Positions 21,423-33,054 are shown, counted from the stretch's first letter. The stretch: DNA of 64,000 bases from Maratus speciosus (GCA_963932465.1 OZ010799.1:157786761-157850760); one strand, 5' to 3'. Notes: generated by a model not told the origin, from the sequence alone. Made by a program: numbers and translations.

Positions 21423-22915
21423 AAGCATAGATTATGAAACATTTTCCAACACTTCTTGAAATCTTTAAAAAAAGTTCGTTATTTGAAGGAAATAAGGTAA
21501 ATAAGATAACTAGGTAAACATTTTAGAAAACTTATAAGACATTTGAAAATCCGATTTTAGCAGTTACCTTCCATTGTCAAATATATATTCAAATTCTTTT
21601 GAACAATCCTGTATTTGATCTGTAGATTGATATATTATATACTTGTATATACTGTATACAGGGGAAATTTAGTTTAGCAAGCAAACGCATAACAGATTGA
21701 AATTTCTCTTTCAGCAATTTATACTAATAGATGGAAACATGCTTGAATACTTCTGTTCAGCCCTGTAATTTACCTAGTACCTTTATTACAAGCCCACAAT
21801 TTAGCTAAAATTAAATCAAACCAAAACAGTCTTAAAATTACTGAAATCACATTTCCCGAATTTATCATCCATAGACGGCCAGATATCTAATTCTTTGCGT
21901 GGCCCTGTATACCATTTTATCTATATTCTATAAACATTTCTTGGTCTAAATGCAGTTCAGTGTAAAAATGCATAACACATTTAAACTCTTGAGAGACGGT
22001 GGGATATATTATATCCCGCCTAATTTTAATCAAAATTCGCAACAGAAACTTTAAATTAAATTTTACTTTTTACCTTTAGTGGAAAAAAAATTAAAAAATT
22101 GTTTTTCCTCATTATAAAATAATTTTTATCAAAAATTCCGGTGTGAATTTAACATTACCAAAATAAAACTGCTTGCGCCTGAAAGGGTTAAGCAATTTAT
22201 GCTCATACTCAGTAACCTTAAAAATTCTTTTGTGTAGCCCTGTGTATAAACTACAGCATTTATACACACCATATAGTTTGCATAAATATAGTGAAACATA
22301 AAAGCGCGTAGCATAATTAAAACGCTTTTCCTGCAATCAATGCTAATATACAGTACTTCGGATAGAATATACTATCTGAAATCTTTTGTGTGTTCTCGTA
22401 AATGCATCGCACTTCGTATTATACATGAAATAACTTACAATAAGCCTCACCGACGTATATCAATTCCATTATATATGAAAAAAGGTGTAACATAATTAAA
22501 GTACGCCGTAAACAATTTTTTCCTATACCATTATGCAATGGAATTCTTTTGTATGGCCCTGTAAATGAATTGTAACAATTCGTTGCACTGCATATTCTAC
22601 AGAATGCATATTTTAGTGCACTTCGTAAATGCATATCAATTTTATTATGTTTGAAAGAGTGTTACATCTTTAAAATTCATTCATTTGAAACGATTTCTCC
22701 CATTGATCGTAATGTAACGGAATACTTTTGACTTTGCCTGTAAATAAACTAAACATGGTACAAACTTCATTTGAAATAGGGTTCGTCCTAGGCTAAACGT
22801 GAATAACAAAAACTTCAAGGCAATCTGTGTATATTTACAAGAGTTAGAGCGCGGACAGACGGACAGACAAACCGAAGTCATAAACACTTTTCAACTTCGT
22901 TGGAAAGTGCCAAAA
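21423..22915 (-). repeat. Tandem-unit dispersed repeat R, copy 2 (inverted)
   Basis: Reverse-strand copy of the repeat at 11690. Reading from 22915 the reverse strand gives GAAAAGTGTTTATGAC, the tract GTCTGTCCGTCTGTCC (about 22852-22868) and GCTCTAACTC, followed by imperfect units with CAGGG-CAAAAGAATTCC-like segments. It ends at AGCATAGATTATGAAACA (about 21424). The TTAA MITE at 21981-22191 is inserted in it. Small open frames here are not genes. Confidence 0.65.
21981..22191. mobile_element. TTAA MITE (family 2), copy in repeat R
   Basis: Left end TTAAACTCTTGAGAGACG, right end GCGCCTGAAAGGGTTAA. The interior matches 9579-9770. It interrupts repeat R, so it inserted later. Confidence 0.6.
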
Positions 22916-23195
22916 AAGAGTAAAACAGAAAATCAATGTTGCAGTTGCATGTTTCTAAATATTCTGACCATTAAACTAAAGAAAATAGAACAGTTTAAAA
23001 TATTGCTGTTCTGGTGTGTATTGCTCACGCGTCATAAGGTTTGAAAATAATTACATTTCAAATTTTATACCTATTTTCATATGTTAATACTTTGAAATTT
23101 ACTCTTACATCTATTTACATTTATTTTTATAAAAGCAAGTGTCTTTAATTCATGAAAAAACGAGATAAAGCAATATATTGAGATAAAACAATATA
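22916..23195. repeat. Composite repeat P fragment
   Basis: Module B end (TTGCTCACGCGTCATAAGG-like, about 23020-23040) and the start of module A (AACGAGATAAAGCAATATAT). It is cut by the Tigger element and resumes at 28133. Confidence 0.6.
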
Positions 23196-23466
23196 CAGTC
23201 AGTATCGGTTATATGGTCACCCATGCGGTCCTGAAAAATATGACCTTAGAAGCGGGGTGACCTTATATGCGGTATAAGCAGGAATTTTATTTTAGACAAT
23301 AAAATATAATTAATAAATTAGTTATATTGCTACAATAATGTACAAAGAGCTATAAACATATAATTTATAAAACAAGAGGTGTAAACAAGAATTGCTTTAC
23401 ACTTAAAATTTCGAACTAACGAGTATACTCGTAATAGCAAAAATAATCTTTTATGCAGGTTAGTTT

Positions 23467-23604
23467 GTTTTTACTTTCTTCTATCTTTACAAGAAGAAAG
23501 TATTGGTTTCATGAAAATTTTCGAATTCCAGTTTTCGACGGATTTACACTTTTTATGAGTCAGAGATTCCAAAAAACATGTTTTTACAAAATGTCTGTCT
23601 GTGA

Positions 23605-23655
<51 letters not shown>

Positions 23656-24730
23656 TGTGACACAAATTTTGTGGGCGCTCTATCTCAAGAACTAATGGAC
23701 GAAATTTCACAAAACTTCATATTTAGTTAGATCTTGATATAAACTGGAACTGATTAGTTTTTGGTGAAAATCGCCCAACAGGTGGCGCTGCTATGCGGCA
23801 TTTTTAACGATTTCTGCAATAGCTGTATCTCAAGAACTACTGCACGGATTTTCATAAAACTTCAGATTCAGTTAGTCCAGGATATAGTTTGGTGCTGATA
23901 ACTTTTTTGTGAAAATCACCCAACAGGTGGCGCTGGTATGCTGCATTGTTCTTGATTATCGCAATAGCTCTAACTCAAGAAAAAATGCACGAATTTTCAT
24001 CAAACTTCAGATTCAGTTAGTCCCTGATATAAATTAGTGCTGCTTAATTTTTGGTGCAAATCGCCCAACAGGTGGCGCTGCTGTGCTGCATTTTTCACGA
24101 TTTCCACAAGAGGTGTATCTCAAGAACTATTGCACGGATTTTCATCAAACTTCAGATTTAGTTAGTCCTTGACATGAATTGATGTATAAATTAGTGCTGT
24201 TTAATTTTTAGTGTAAATCGCTCAACAGGTGGCGCTTCTGTGCTGCATTTTTCACGATTTCCACAAGAGCTGTATCTCAAGAACTATTGCACGGATTTTC
24301 ATCAAACTTCAGATTTAGTTAGTCCTTGACATGAATTGATGTATTAATTAGTGCTGTTTAATTTTTGGTGTAAATCGCTCAACAGGTGGCGCTGCTATGC
24401 TGTATTTTTTGCGATTTCGCAATAGCTTTATCTCAAGAACTAATGCTTGGATTTTCAACAAACTTCAGATTCAGGTATACCTTGATATCGTTTAGTGCTG
24501 TTTACTTTTGGTGTAAATCGTTCAACAGGTGGCGCTGCTATGCTACATTTTTTCAGAATTTCCGCTATAGCGCTATCTCAAGAACTAATGCGTGAATTTT
24601 TATCCAACTTCAAATTCAGATATACTTTGATATGAATTGGTGCTAAATCGTTATTTCTTGTACTATTTAAATGATTTAATTGACGTGATTTATATAGAAG
24701 AAAGTTTTGTGATGGCCACAACATACTAGT
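23467..24730 (+). mobile_element. CTCF-motif tandem element H, copy 1
   Basis: The element starts TTTTTACTTTCTTCTATC with a palindrome ACTTTCTTCT/AGAAGAAAGT, then a TCTG tract (about 23597-23653) and GGGCGCTCTATCTCAAGAAC. Next come six imperfect units of about 135-158 bp, each with CAACAGGTGGCGCTGCTATG or a close variant (GGTGGCGCT at 23781, 23936, 24071, 24229, 24385, 24529). It ends TTTTGTGATGGCCACAACATACTAGT: a TTGTG/CACAA hairpin eight bases before CTAG-T, which resembles a Helitron 3' end. No coding. Confidence 0.8.
23597..23655. repeat. TCTG microsatellite
   Basis: Repeats of TCTG with a few TCCG variants inside element H copy 1. Similar tracts lie at about 24886-24922 (short, diverged) and 30893-30948. 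Short frames rich in VCLSV residues on this stretch are artefacts. Confidence 0.85.
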
Positions 24731-24753
24731 TTTATCGTAGTTGTTAAAATTAC

Positions 24754-25835
24754 TTTTTACTTTTTTCTATCTTTACAAGAAGAAAGTATTGGATTCGTGA
24801 AAAATTTCGACTTCCGGTTTTCGACGGATTTATACGTTTTAGAATGCCCAGAACATTTGATGGTTTTTAGAAAATGTCTGTCTGTGAGCCTGTCCGTCAC
24901 TCTGTCACTCTGTGAGTCTGTATGTGACAAGAATTTTGTGGGCGCTCTATCTCAAGAACTAAAGCACGGAATTTCACAAAACTTTATATTTAGTTAGACC
25001 TTGATATAAACTGGACCTGATTAGTTTTTGGTGAAAATTGACCAACAGGTGGCGCTGCTATGCGGCATTTTTCACGATTTCTGCAATAGCTATATCTCAA
25101 GAACTACTGCACAGATTTTCATAAAACTTCAGATTTAGTTAGTCCAGGATATAGTTTGGTGCTGATTACTTTTTTGTGAAAATCGCCCAACAGGTGGCGC
25201 TGCTATGCTGCATTAACATGATTATCGCAATAGCTCTAACTCAAGAAAAAATGCACGAATTTTCATCAAACTTCAGATTCAGTTAGTCCCTGATATAAAT
25301 TAGTGCTTTTTAATTTTTGGTTTAAATCGCTCAACAGGTGGCGCTGCTGTGCTGCATTTTTCACGATTTCCGCAAGAGCTGTATCTCAAGAACTATTGCA
25401 CGGATTTTCATCAAACTTCAGATTTAGTTAGTCCTTGACATGAATTGACGTGTAAATTAGTGCTGTTTAATTTTTGGTTTAAATCGCTCAACAGGTGGCG
25501 CTGCTATGTTGTATTTTTTGCGATTTCCGCAATAGCTTTATCTCAAGAACTAATGCTTGGATTTTCAACAAACTTCAGATTCAGGTATACCTTGATATCA
25601 CTTAGTGCTGTTTATTTTTGGGGGGAAATCGCTCAACAGGTGACGCTGCTATGCTATATTTTTTAAGAATTTCTGCTATAGCTCTATCTCAAGAAGTAAT
25701 GCACGAATTTTCATCCAACTCCAAATTCAGATATACTTTGATATGAATGGGTGCTGAATTTCTTGTACTATTTAAATGACTTAATTGACGTGATTTATAT
25801 AGAAGAAAGTTTTGTGATGGCCACAACATACTAGT
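24754..25835 (+). mobile_element. CTCF-motif tandem element H, copy 2
   Basis: Same structure as copy 1, beginning TTTTTACTTTTTTCTATC only 23 bp after copy 1 ends, and ending CATACTAGT. Motif cores GGTGGCGCT lie at 25049, 25193, 25337 and 25494; a fifth (about 25638) is mutated to GGTGACGCT. The tandem head-to-tail placement suggests tandem insertion. Confidence 0.8.
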
Positions 25836-27318
25836 TCTTATTCACGAACAGTTTTAAGTGTTCCTCTGTGCCTTCGGGAAAATATCTGAATGAATTTAGT
25901 GTTTTGAGAGCTTCTGCTCGCGTTGTCGGTTCAGCTTCGAATTCACTGTCATTATTATAATAATTTCCAATCCGTGTTTATATTTAAAATTTCCAAAACT
26001 ATTTCCAGTATAGAAGCTTCACCATGGATTTTACCGATGTCACGTCAGCTGCGGATATTTAGAAGAAAAACACCAATAGGTGTGAAGAATATTTTAACAC
26101 GGCCTCCCCTTTGTCCAATAAGCAGTCTTTTTTGGAAGGTGCATACCCGTGGGTGAAGTACCTTAGTAGCGATCTCATTGTCAACAACTGCATATGTTAA
26201 TTCGTCATGTATTGTGCAAACGGCATTCCGTAGTTCTTGTGCAACTTCAAATAAGGACACCATCATCAACATTGTCGTTGTCTTCGGACGATAATTCTTC
26301 GCATTTTGGAAGACAAAGATGTCATTAAGAGTTTTCCATGGACTTCTTTGATACCATATACCAACTCTTGTCTACGTAACATATGGCATCTAACATAGTC
26401 ACGCGAAACTTCTTTTTTTATCAATGGCAGCAATGACTTTTTTAGAAGCAGCTTTCAATAATTTATCTTAATATTTTTATAATTCCTTCATGTAATTGTT
26501 GTGCCATACTGGTTCAGTTTGGAGGCAAGAAATCAAGTTCAATCGGATTTAAATTGAGAATCCTGCAATGGACGGTACAGTTGTCTGCGATTACAGCCAC
26601 TTGTCTGTGCAAATTTTATCGAAACGCCGAATTTCTTTTTCCAAAATGTTTATTGTCATCAGGGCCTTTCGGTTCACATCGTAAGGGTACATGCAAAGAT
26701 TTGCAATTTTTCAAATAACGAGGCTTGAGAAATTTACCAATAACTAATGGAGTCAATTTCTCTGAGCCATCCATCCATATTCGCTGCTAATAAAACGACC
26801 AATCTTTTTTTGCTTACCTTACCACTACTTCATTTTTTGTTCTTATTTCGTTCTTCTCATTTTTCAGTTTTATCTGGCAAAACATGAAACAAACAGCCCA
26901 AGTTTATGAAATTTAAAAACTTCACATGGTCTGTACCTATTCAGAATGTCACTTAACAAGTTAACAGCCATTCCTTCGATTCTTTGGCAATAAAATTCGG
27001 TTTTCCTTATTATGCAGCAATGTTTAGAGATTTTTCTTTTACGATAATCCACTATTGGAACATTCTGCAATCTGGCACATTTTATCCAGGTGAAAAGATC
27101 TTTCTCAACATTCTCAAATGTTGAAACACATTCTCGCTTTCTCTTTTGGTTGATCACATCTTCTGTTTAACAAGATTTGAACCCTAAGAAGTTATTCAGT
27201 GTCACTCTCTCTATTCCACCAGTCTTCCCGAAAGCTGCTTTCGATACATTCAATTTTTCAAAGTTTTCTACAATTTTTTTTTTCTCCACAATTGTCAAAT
27301 TTTTCGTTTTGCTGGCAT
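25836..27318 (-). pseudogene. Tigger/pogo transposase relic (CENP-B-like HTH, DDE)
   Basis: On the reverse strand an ATG at 27318 begins PAKRK followed, with frameshifts, by a CENP-B-type N-terminal HTH (VEKKKIVENFEK region). At 27157-26870 a second HTH-like region follows (FENVEKDLFTWIK...NVPI). Around 26860-26450, with breaks, come DDE-domain words MDGSEKLTPLVIGKFLKPR and FLPPN. A C-terminal region runs at 26272-25836 (VAQELRNAVCTI; TTRAEALKTLNSF). This is the domain order of Tigger transposases. Several frameshifts and stops make it inactive, and its 3' end abuts element H copy 2. Confidence 0.78.
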
Positions 27319-28132
27319 CTTATATTTGCAAATGACAATTAAAAAATGAACGAAGGCTTTACTCGCAGCGACAAGTAATGCGTTAACTAAAAATGCGTGA
27401 TATAACATTTCTCTGCACGGAGGACAATTTTCATTCGGTCGCAAGGGGTGATGACATATTTTACAAGAATCGGTATCTAATGCGACAGTTGAGGGAGAAA
27501 TCTCCAGAGCTTTGGAAACTCTTACCGACAGGAAAGAGTTTCTCTTATAGGCTACAGCCGGGAAAAAGAGATCCCCTCCCTCCCCCTCCCCCGAGTGTCG
27601 ACTCGTATCTAGTCACGTGGTATGCAATATTATCGCGATCTCTAAGGCACCGTAAAAAAAGAAAAGGTCTCACTCTCATTCGAAAGCTATAAAAATGCCA
27701 GCTGGCCTTTCTTTACCATACGGAAGATTATACTTGTGGATTTCAGCAAAAGCACTGGAGATTCAGCGATGGAAAAGGGGGAAGATTGACTAGAAGGAAA
27801 GAAGTTCCTCCTTCAGGATGTCCATCTACTTCTTTTTAAAGCTATTTAAAAGGAAAAGCACCACGTGACCGACAGTTGTAGATACTTGAATGTGAATGAT
27901 ACGTATATTCGGCACTTTACACCATAAAAAGGGGAAGGAAAAAGCATAAAATATAAGATATTTTTCAATAAAAAGGGGGACAAAAGATGATCATACGACC
28001 ATATATCCGATAGTAGCTATTAGAAACTGACCATATAGGCGGTGTATTTTAACACGTAATACCTATTCAGTCAGTCCGGACTTACGAAAAGTGACCTTAT
28101 AAGCGGGGTGACCATATATCCGGTACTGACTG
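27319..28132. other. 5' non-coding part and right TIR of the Tigger element
   Basis: A GC-richer stretch with a C-rich word (CCCTCCCCCTCCCCC, about 27578-27593). The forward frame 27393-27692 (99 codons) has no recognised domain and is judged non-coding. The last 130 bp hold the subterminal GACCATATA/GCGG repeats and the TIR. Confidence 0.5.
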
Positions 28133-28583
28133 TATATTTTTATTGAATGATATACATGATCCAATCGAAAATCATATCAATGTATTCAATTATTTTCTTC
28201 TAAATATTAGCATTCGAAATAATACGAAAAAGAAAGAAATACTTAACAAAGCGACTTTAATTGGAGGAAAAGCGAGATAAAATGATGTACGTTTCACTTG
28301 AATGAAAAACATTATTCAGCCAAAAATCGTAGTAATTTAATCCTTTATTTTCTTCTAAATATTAGAAAACGAAAAGTACGAATTGGAAATAAACAATTAA
28401 ACATGCAAGCGACTTTTATTAAAGAAAGAAAAATGAGATAAACAATATATTGAAAAAGAACAATATATATTTCTATTGAATGATATACATTATTCAATCG
28501 AAAATTACAGAAACGTATTCCGTTATTTTCTTCTAAATATTAGGGAACGAAAAAATACCAATAGGAAAGCAAAAATCAACCCC
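28133..28583. repeat. Composite repeat P, module A copies
   Basis: Three diverged module A units follow each other (TCTAAATATTAG-like words at about 28198, 28357 and 28540), continuing the repeat interrupted by the Tigger element. Confidence 0.6.
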
Positions 28584-28750
28584 TTAACGGTGGCATTAAA
28601 TTACGGCATAAAAATTCAAATTGCTTATTAACACCACTTTTTTGAAAAAGAAATATTCACCTAATTTAATGACAGGTAAAATGAGGCCATAATAAAGCCA
28701 ATTACACTATTTTATAAAACTGGTGGGAATCAAACAATCTAAATATAAAG
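28584..28750. mobile_element. TTAA MITE (family 3), uninterrupted reference copy
   Basis: Starts TTAACGGTGGCATTAAATTA and runs without break through TTTAATGACAGGTAAAATGA to ACTGGTGGGAATCAAAC. It shows what the copy at 14246-17987 looked like before the retrotransposon insertion. The right TTAA end is not preserved. Confidence 0.55.
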
Positions 28751-29640
28751 AAAAAAAAGAAATGCTTAAAAATACAAGCGACTTTAATTAAAGTAAGGTA
28801 AAACGAGATAAAACGATGTATTAAGGTAAAACAATATAAATTTTTATAAAATGATACACATTATTCAATCGAAAATCCCAGCCACTTATTCCTTTATTTT
28901 CTTCTAAAGATAACGAAACGAAAAAATAAGAATAAGAAATAAATAAATAAAAAGCAAGCGTCTCTAATTAAAGGAAAAACGAGATAAAACAAACATTTAC
29001 TCTCTTCAAGGAACTGATATGCTTATGTAGAACAAAGAGATCAAAATATTTCACTCAAGAAATCAGTTATTTTCAGTGCCGTTTTTTCCTTCCGTTTGTA
29101 TAATGTGATACTTACAAGTGGCTTTTAGTTTGGTTAATTAATAAAAGGTACCGTAATTAATGAAACTGAAAATACACATAAAACTTTTATATGAAATTGA
29201 TTGACTGATTTATCAAAGAAAAAAGTGTAAAACTGAAAACTGATGTTTCACTATTCTGAATACGAAATTAGTTGGTTGTATTTGGTTGGTTGTATTTATG
29301 ACGGCCAATTATCTGCACGAGGGATATAGGCCCAGGGGGGGTGCCCTTCGTGGGGGTCTTTCTAAGGGAACCTAACCCGTATTAACGCTTGGAAATCCAA
29401 GGTTCGAAGAAAACCACGAAAACTCCGAACGATTAGGCCGACGGGCGCGATTGGGATCGAACCCAGCACCTCCCGTCTACCAGCTTCGAGAGCAGAACCT
29501 CTCAGCCACTGGAATACGAAATTAGAGAAAATAGAACAATAAGAAAATACTGCTTTATTGTTAGATATTATTTACTCGCTGGAGTTTTTAAGTTAAGAAG
29601 TATATTTTTAATTTTAAAAATGTCTTCATCATCTAATATT
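28751..29640. repeat. Composite repeat P, modules A and B, interrupted by SINE
   Basis: Module A (about 28850-28990), then module B (GAACTGATATGCTTATGTAG onward), with the SINE copy at 29272-29511 inserted in module B. Confidence 0.6.
29272..29511 (-). mobile_element. tRNA-derived SINE, copy 4
   Basis: Reverse-oriented SINE with B box GGTTCGATCCC on the reverse strand (about 29453-29463). It is flanked by a perfect 14-bp target-site duplication GAATACGAAATTAG at 29258-29271 and 29512-29525. The tail is a diverged CAACC-type repeat. Confidence 0.92.
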
Positions 29641-30324
29641 ATAAAGAAATAACGTTTGTTTGTTTGTAAGAGGAACTACTGAGCCGACTTCAAAAATATT
29701 GGGTGAAAAATGTTGATGACTATCAGTGTTGGTAGCATGGGGCATTTTTGCCCCAGGGACGCAATCGCCGCGTCTCAAAGGCTGATTGTCACCACTAAAT
29801 TTTAACAGTATTCTTCGCCTTATTAAATCTCAGAAATTCTGTCATTAAATAAGGTGAGGAATACTATAAAAATTTAGTTGTAGCAATTAGCGATTTGTGG
29901 CTCAGCGCTTGCTTCACTGAAGAGTGTGCAACACAAAAAACATTCTAAACTTATGATTTTTGCGATATTGTTGATATCAAAATTTCAAAGGGTAAAATAA
30001 GCGGAATACGTTTTAAAAACATTTTGAATTACGATTTATTTAGAAACGTTAACTGTAAAAACTTGAAATTTGGCATGGCTGTTACAATAAAGAAGTAAAT
30101 GCTCGCCGAGAAAAAATTTCCATAAATTCGAAATTAAAAAGGGTTCAAGTTCAAATAACAATCTAAAATTGTGATTTATATGATATTGCTGGGATAGAAA
30201 CGGGAAATTTGGCGTGGTGATTGTCTTTAAGATTTAAGTGATCTAAGGACAGTTTCTAAAAAAATTTGAAATTTAAAAGCATAAAATGAGCGGGAAATGT
30301 TCTGAAAAGTTTCTCAACTATGAT
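29641..30324. repeat. Unclassified repeat with TTTG tract and palindromic section
   Basis: GTTTGTTTGTTTG (about 29656) is followed by GGAACTACTGAGCCGACTTC, a layout like the starts of elements H and R. A GGGGC-ATTTTT-GCCCC hairpin lies at about 29739-29753. The stretch about 29795-29885 is palindromic (CACTAAATTTTAACAGTATT, inverted as AATACTATAAAAATTTAG) and resembles 49865-49960. No gene. Confidence 0.4.
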
Positions 30325-30533
30325 TTAACCTCTTGGGGACAAGCGACCGGTATACGTGACGCGAAAGGTGACGAGAATCCGTAATTATTCTCACCAGTAA
30401 ATTTTTATTGTAAATTTCGCCTTCTTCAATCCGAGCATTTATCCCGATTACATTAGGTAAAAATTTCTGTTTTGAAAAACCGGTGATGAAAGATTAAAGA
30501 TTCTGTAAAAGACTCTCGTCCCGAAGGTGTTAA
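30325..30533. mobile_element. TTAA MITE (family 1), second copy
   Basis: Left TTAACCTCTTGGGGACAAGC, right (inverted) TTAACACCTTCGGGACGAGA. The interior matches 7215-7402 (TTTTTATTGTAAATTTC, TTTTGAAAAACCGGTGATG). Confidence 0.65.
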
Positions 30534-30777
30534 AAGAAACTGTTTTTTACATTGTTGACAAGCAAAATTTAACATTGTTGTTATATTAAAAACATAAAAA
30601 ATGCATACACAAAAGTTTTTTTTTATGCACAAATTTTAAAGCGTGCAAGAACAAAAAAGTTCTAAAACTGCGATTTCTGTAATAAAGTTGGTAAAGAAGC
30701 TTGCATAATTAGAAGTTTGGAATTCGACATGGTAGTCCAATAGTATTTTTTAACTCGCCAGTTAGCATTTTTACTTT
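30534..30777. other. AT-rich spacer, nothing recognised
   Basis: No coding, RNA or repeat feature recognised. Confidence 0.4.
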
Positions 30778-31845
30778 CTTCTATCTTTACAAGAAAGTAT
30801 TGGTTTCATGAAAATTTTCGAATTCCAGTTTTCGACGGATTTGCACGTTTTATGGGTCAGAGATTCCAAAAAATATGTTTTTACAAAATGTCTGTCTGTG
30901 AGTCTGTGTGTCTGTCTGTCCGTCTTTCTGTCTGTCTGTCTGTATGTGACACAAATTTTGTGGGCGCTCTATCTCAAGAACTAATGCACGGAATTTAATA
31001 AAAATTTATATTCAGGTATTCCCTGATATAGATTGCAGCTGATTAGTTTTTGGTGTAAATCGCCCTGCAGGTGGCGCTGCTATGTAGCATTTTGCAGGAT
31101 TTCCGCAAAAGCTCTATCTCAAGAACGAATGCACGGTTTTATAAAACTTCAGATTCCGTTAGTCCTTGGCATGAATGGATGCTGTTTACGTTTTGGTGTA
31201 AATCACCCAACAGATAGCGCTACTATGCTGCATTTTGCAGGATTTACACTATTTTCGCAGTAGCTCTATCTCAAGAACTATTGCACACATTTTCATCAAA
31301 CTTCGGATTTAGTTAGTCCTTCATATGAAATGATGCTGACTATGTGTTGGTGTAAATCGCCCAATAGGTGGCGCTGCTGTGTTGCAATTTGAACTATTTC
31401 ATCAATAGCTCTATCTCAAGAACTAATGCACGAATTTTCATCAAACTTCAGATTTAAGTATAACTTGATTAATATTGCTGCTGATTATGTGTTGTTCCAA
31501 ATCGCTCAACAGGTGGCGCTTCTATGCTGCATTTGTCATGATTTGCGCAATAGCTCTATCTCAAGAACTAATGCACGAATTTTCCTCAAACTTCATATTC
31601 AGTTAGACGTTGACATAAGTTGGTGATAATTAGGTTCTGGTGTAAATAACCCAATAGGTGGAGCTGCTATGCTGCATTTTGCTGGATTTATACGATTTCA
31701 GCGACAGTCATACCTTGAGAACTAATGCGCTGAATTTCAGATTTTTAGAATTCTCATGATGAACACAGGCACTGAAATAGTGAATTTTGAAGTATTGACA
31801 TATATGGGATAGAAGAAAGTTTTGTGATGGCCACAACATACTAGT
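30778..31845 (+). mobile_element. CTCF-motif tandem element H, copy 3
   Basis: Same start (TTTTTACTTTCTTCTATC), TCTG tract (about 30893-30948), tandem units and end (GATGGCCACAACATACTAGT) as copies 1 and 2, but in unrelated flanking sequence; this defines the family ends. Motif cores GGTGGCGCT lie at 31070, 31367 and 31512. Two further units (about 31210 and 31656) carry AGATAGCGCT and GGTGGAGCT variants. Confidence 0.82.
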
Positions 31846-33054
31846 TCATTTTTCGCGTGGTAAATTAAAGTAATGCTTTGATGTTGAAATTAAATGTGAT
31901 GGTTTATGGTATTATTTATTATTTTTCTTTTCTTAAAATGAAAGTCGTGAATTTAAAAATTTTCAGTTTTGAGTTAAAGTTATGCATTTTATTTAAATAA
32001 AAGAATATGAAAGTATAATATTTTAAATCAAATTAATGAAATATGGAAAAATGCAACGGGAATAATGTTTGGCGATTTATTACCTCCGCCCGAATAACAT
32101 AAAAACACAGATTTCTTGATTTCTCTATCAAGATCTTCTGATTTAGCATAGTATTGAGCAAGTAAGTTAAATTATGAATAAAAGTGACATGATGCAATGC
32201 TTTGCATACATTTAAGGGAGACCAAACTTGTCGCGAAGGGCGGCTAATTCATTATTATACGTAATTAAATATGGATGTTTCAGACGAAATATGCAATGTT
32301 CTAAAACTACCATATAAACACAATAGAATGTAGAATGAAATGTAAAATTCCGTTAGATATTAAAAGTCCACCGGATTTTAGACAATAATTGAAAAATCTT
32401 CAGCAGCATTTGGGGGCCCGTGCAATGCCGTGAATCAGGCACTGACAAGGTAGGTCTCCTTACTGGGCATACTCAGAATATTTTGAAAAATTACTAATTA
32501 AACTACTCATGCATGTAATAAAGGATCAGTCAAATTTAGCGGCGGAAGTACTGTAGAAAATCTGTAAAAAAAATAAAATACTTTCTAGTATTTGGCGCGA
32601 AAAGACGAAAGCGTCACGCGATTTGGCGAGCAGTACTTTTCCTCGCCAAAAGCAATCGATTTTAATGCACCTGAAAATTGTTTGTTAATTGATTTTTAGA
32701 ATGCGTGTAAAAAGTATTTAATGAATTTAAACATAAACAATGATCGAGTTTAATAAACACATTTTTTCGTATTACATATTTATGTTGCTTGTTATTTAAT
32801 TTTATTACTTTAAAAACAATTTCATATATAGAAAATACTTTCATATATTTAAGCGTATTCCAAAATAAACGCAAGATTCATTTTAATATGAAATTCATTC
32901 AACTCAGGTTATTCATTTCAATATCAAAGAATTCGTCGTTCCCTTAGGAACAAAATTGAATCGACAGTGCTCAATTGGACTTAATTTTGAGATATTGAAA
33001 CAATTTTAATTTATTTTAATTTTGTTTTAATTCATAAAATTTTATATTTAACTT
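31846..33054. other. AT-rich intergenic stretch
   Basis: No supported gene. A slightly GC-richer segment at about 32380-32660 (with TTTGGCGCGAAAAGACGAAA) may belong to an unrecognised repeat. The reverse frame 32662-32874 is not recognised. Confidence 0.4.

Larger units (their letters stand above)
23196..28132 (-). mobile_element. Tigger/pogo-like DNA transposon, 4.9 kb, decayed
   Basis: TIRs: left CAGTCAGTATCGGTTATATG with following GTCACCC; right, inverted, CAGTCAGTACCGGATATATG with following GTCACCCC. TA dinucleotides flank both ends (23194-23195 and 28133-28134), and the split composite repeat P fits together across the gap. Subterminal words AAGCGGGGTGACC occur near both ends. A CENP-B-like transposase relic lies on the reverse strand, and two other elements are inserted between the left TIR and the relic. 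The CAGT start and TA target are typical of pogo/Tigger elements. Confidence 0.85.

Noticed and set aside
23453..23710. Frames on both strands rich in SVCLSV or DRRTDRQ residues
   Set aside because: They are translations of the TCTG microsatellite of element H.
27393..27692. Forward frame of 99 codons in GC-richer DNA
   Set aside because: It lies in the 5' part of the Tigger element, has no recognised domain, and includes a low-complexity proline stretch from a C run.
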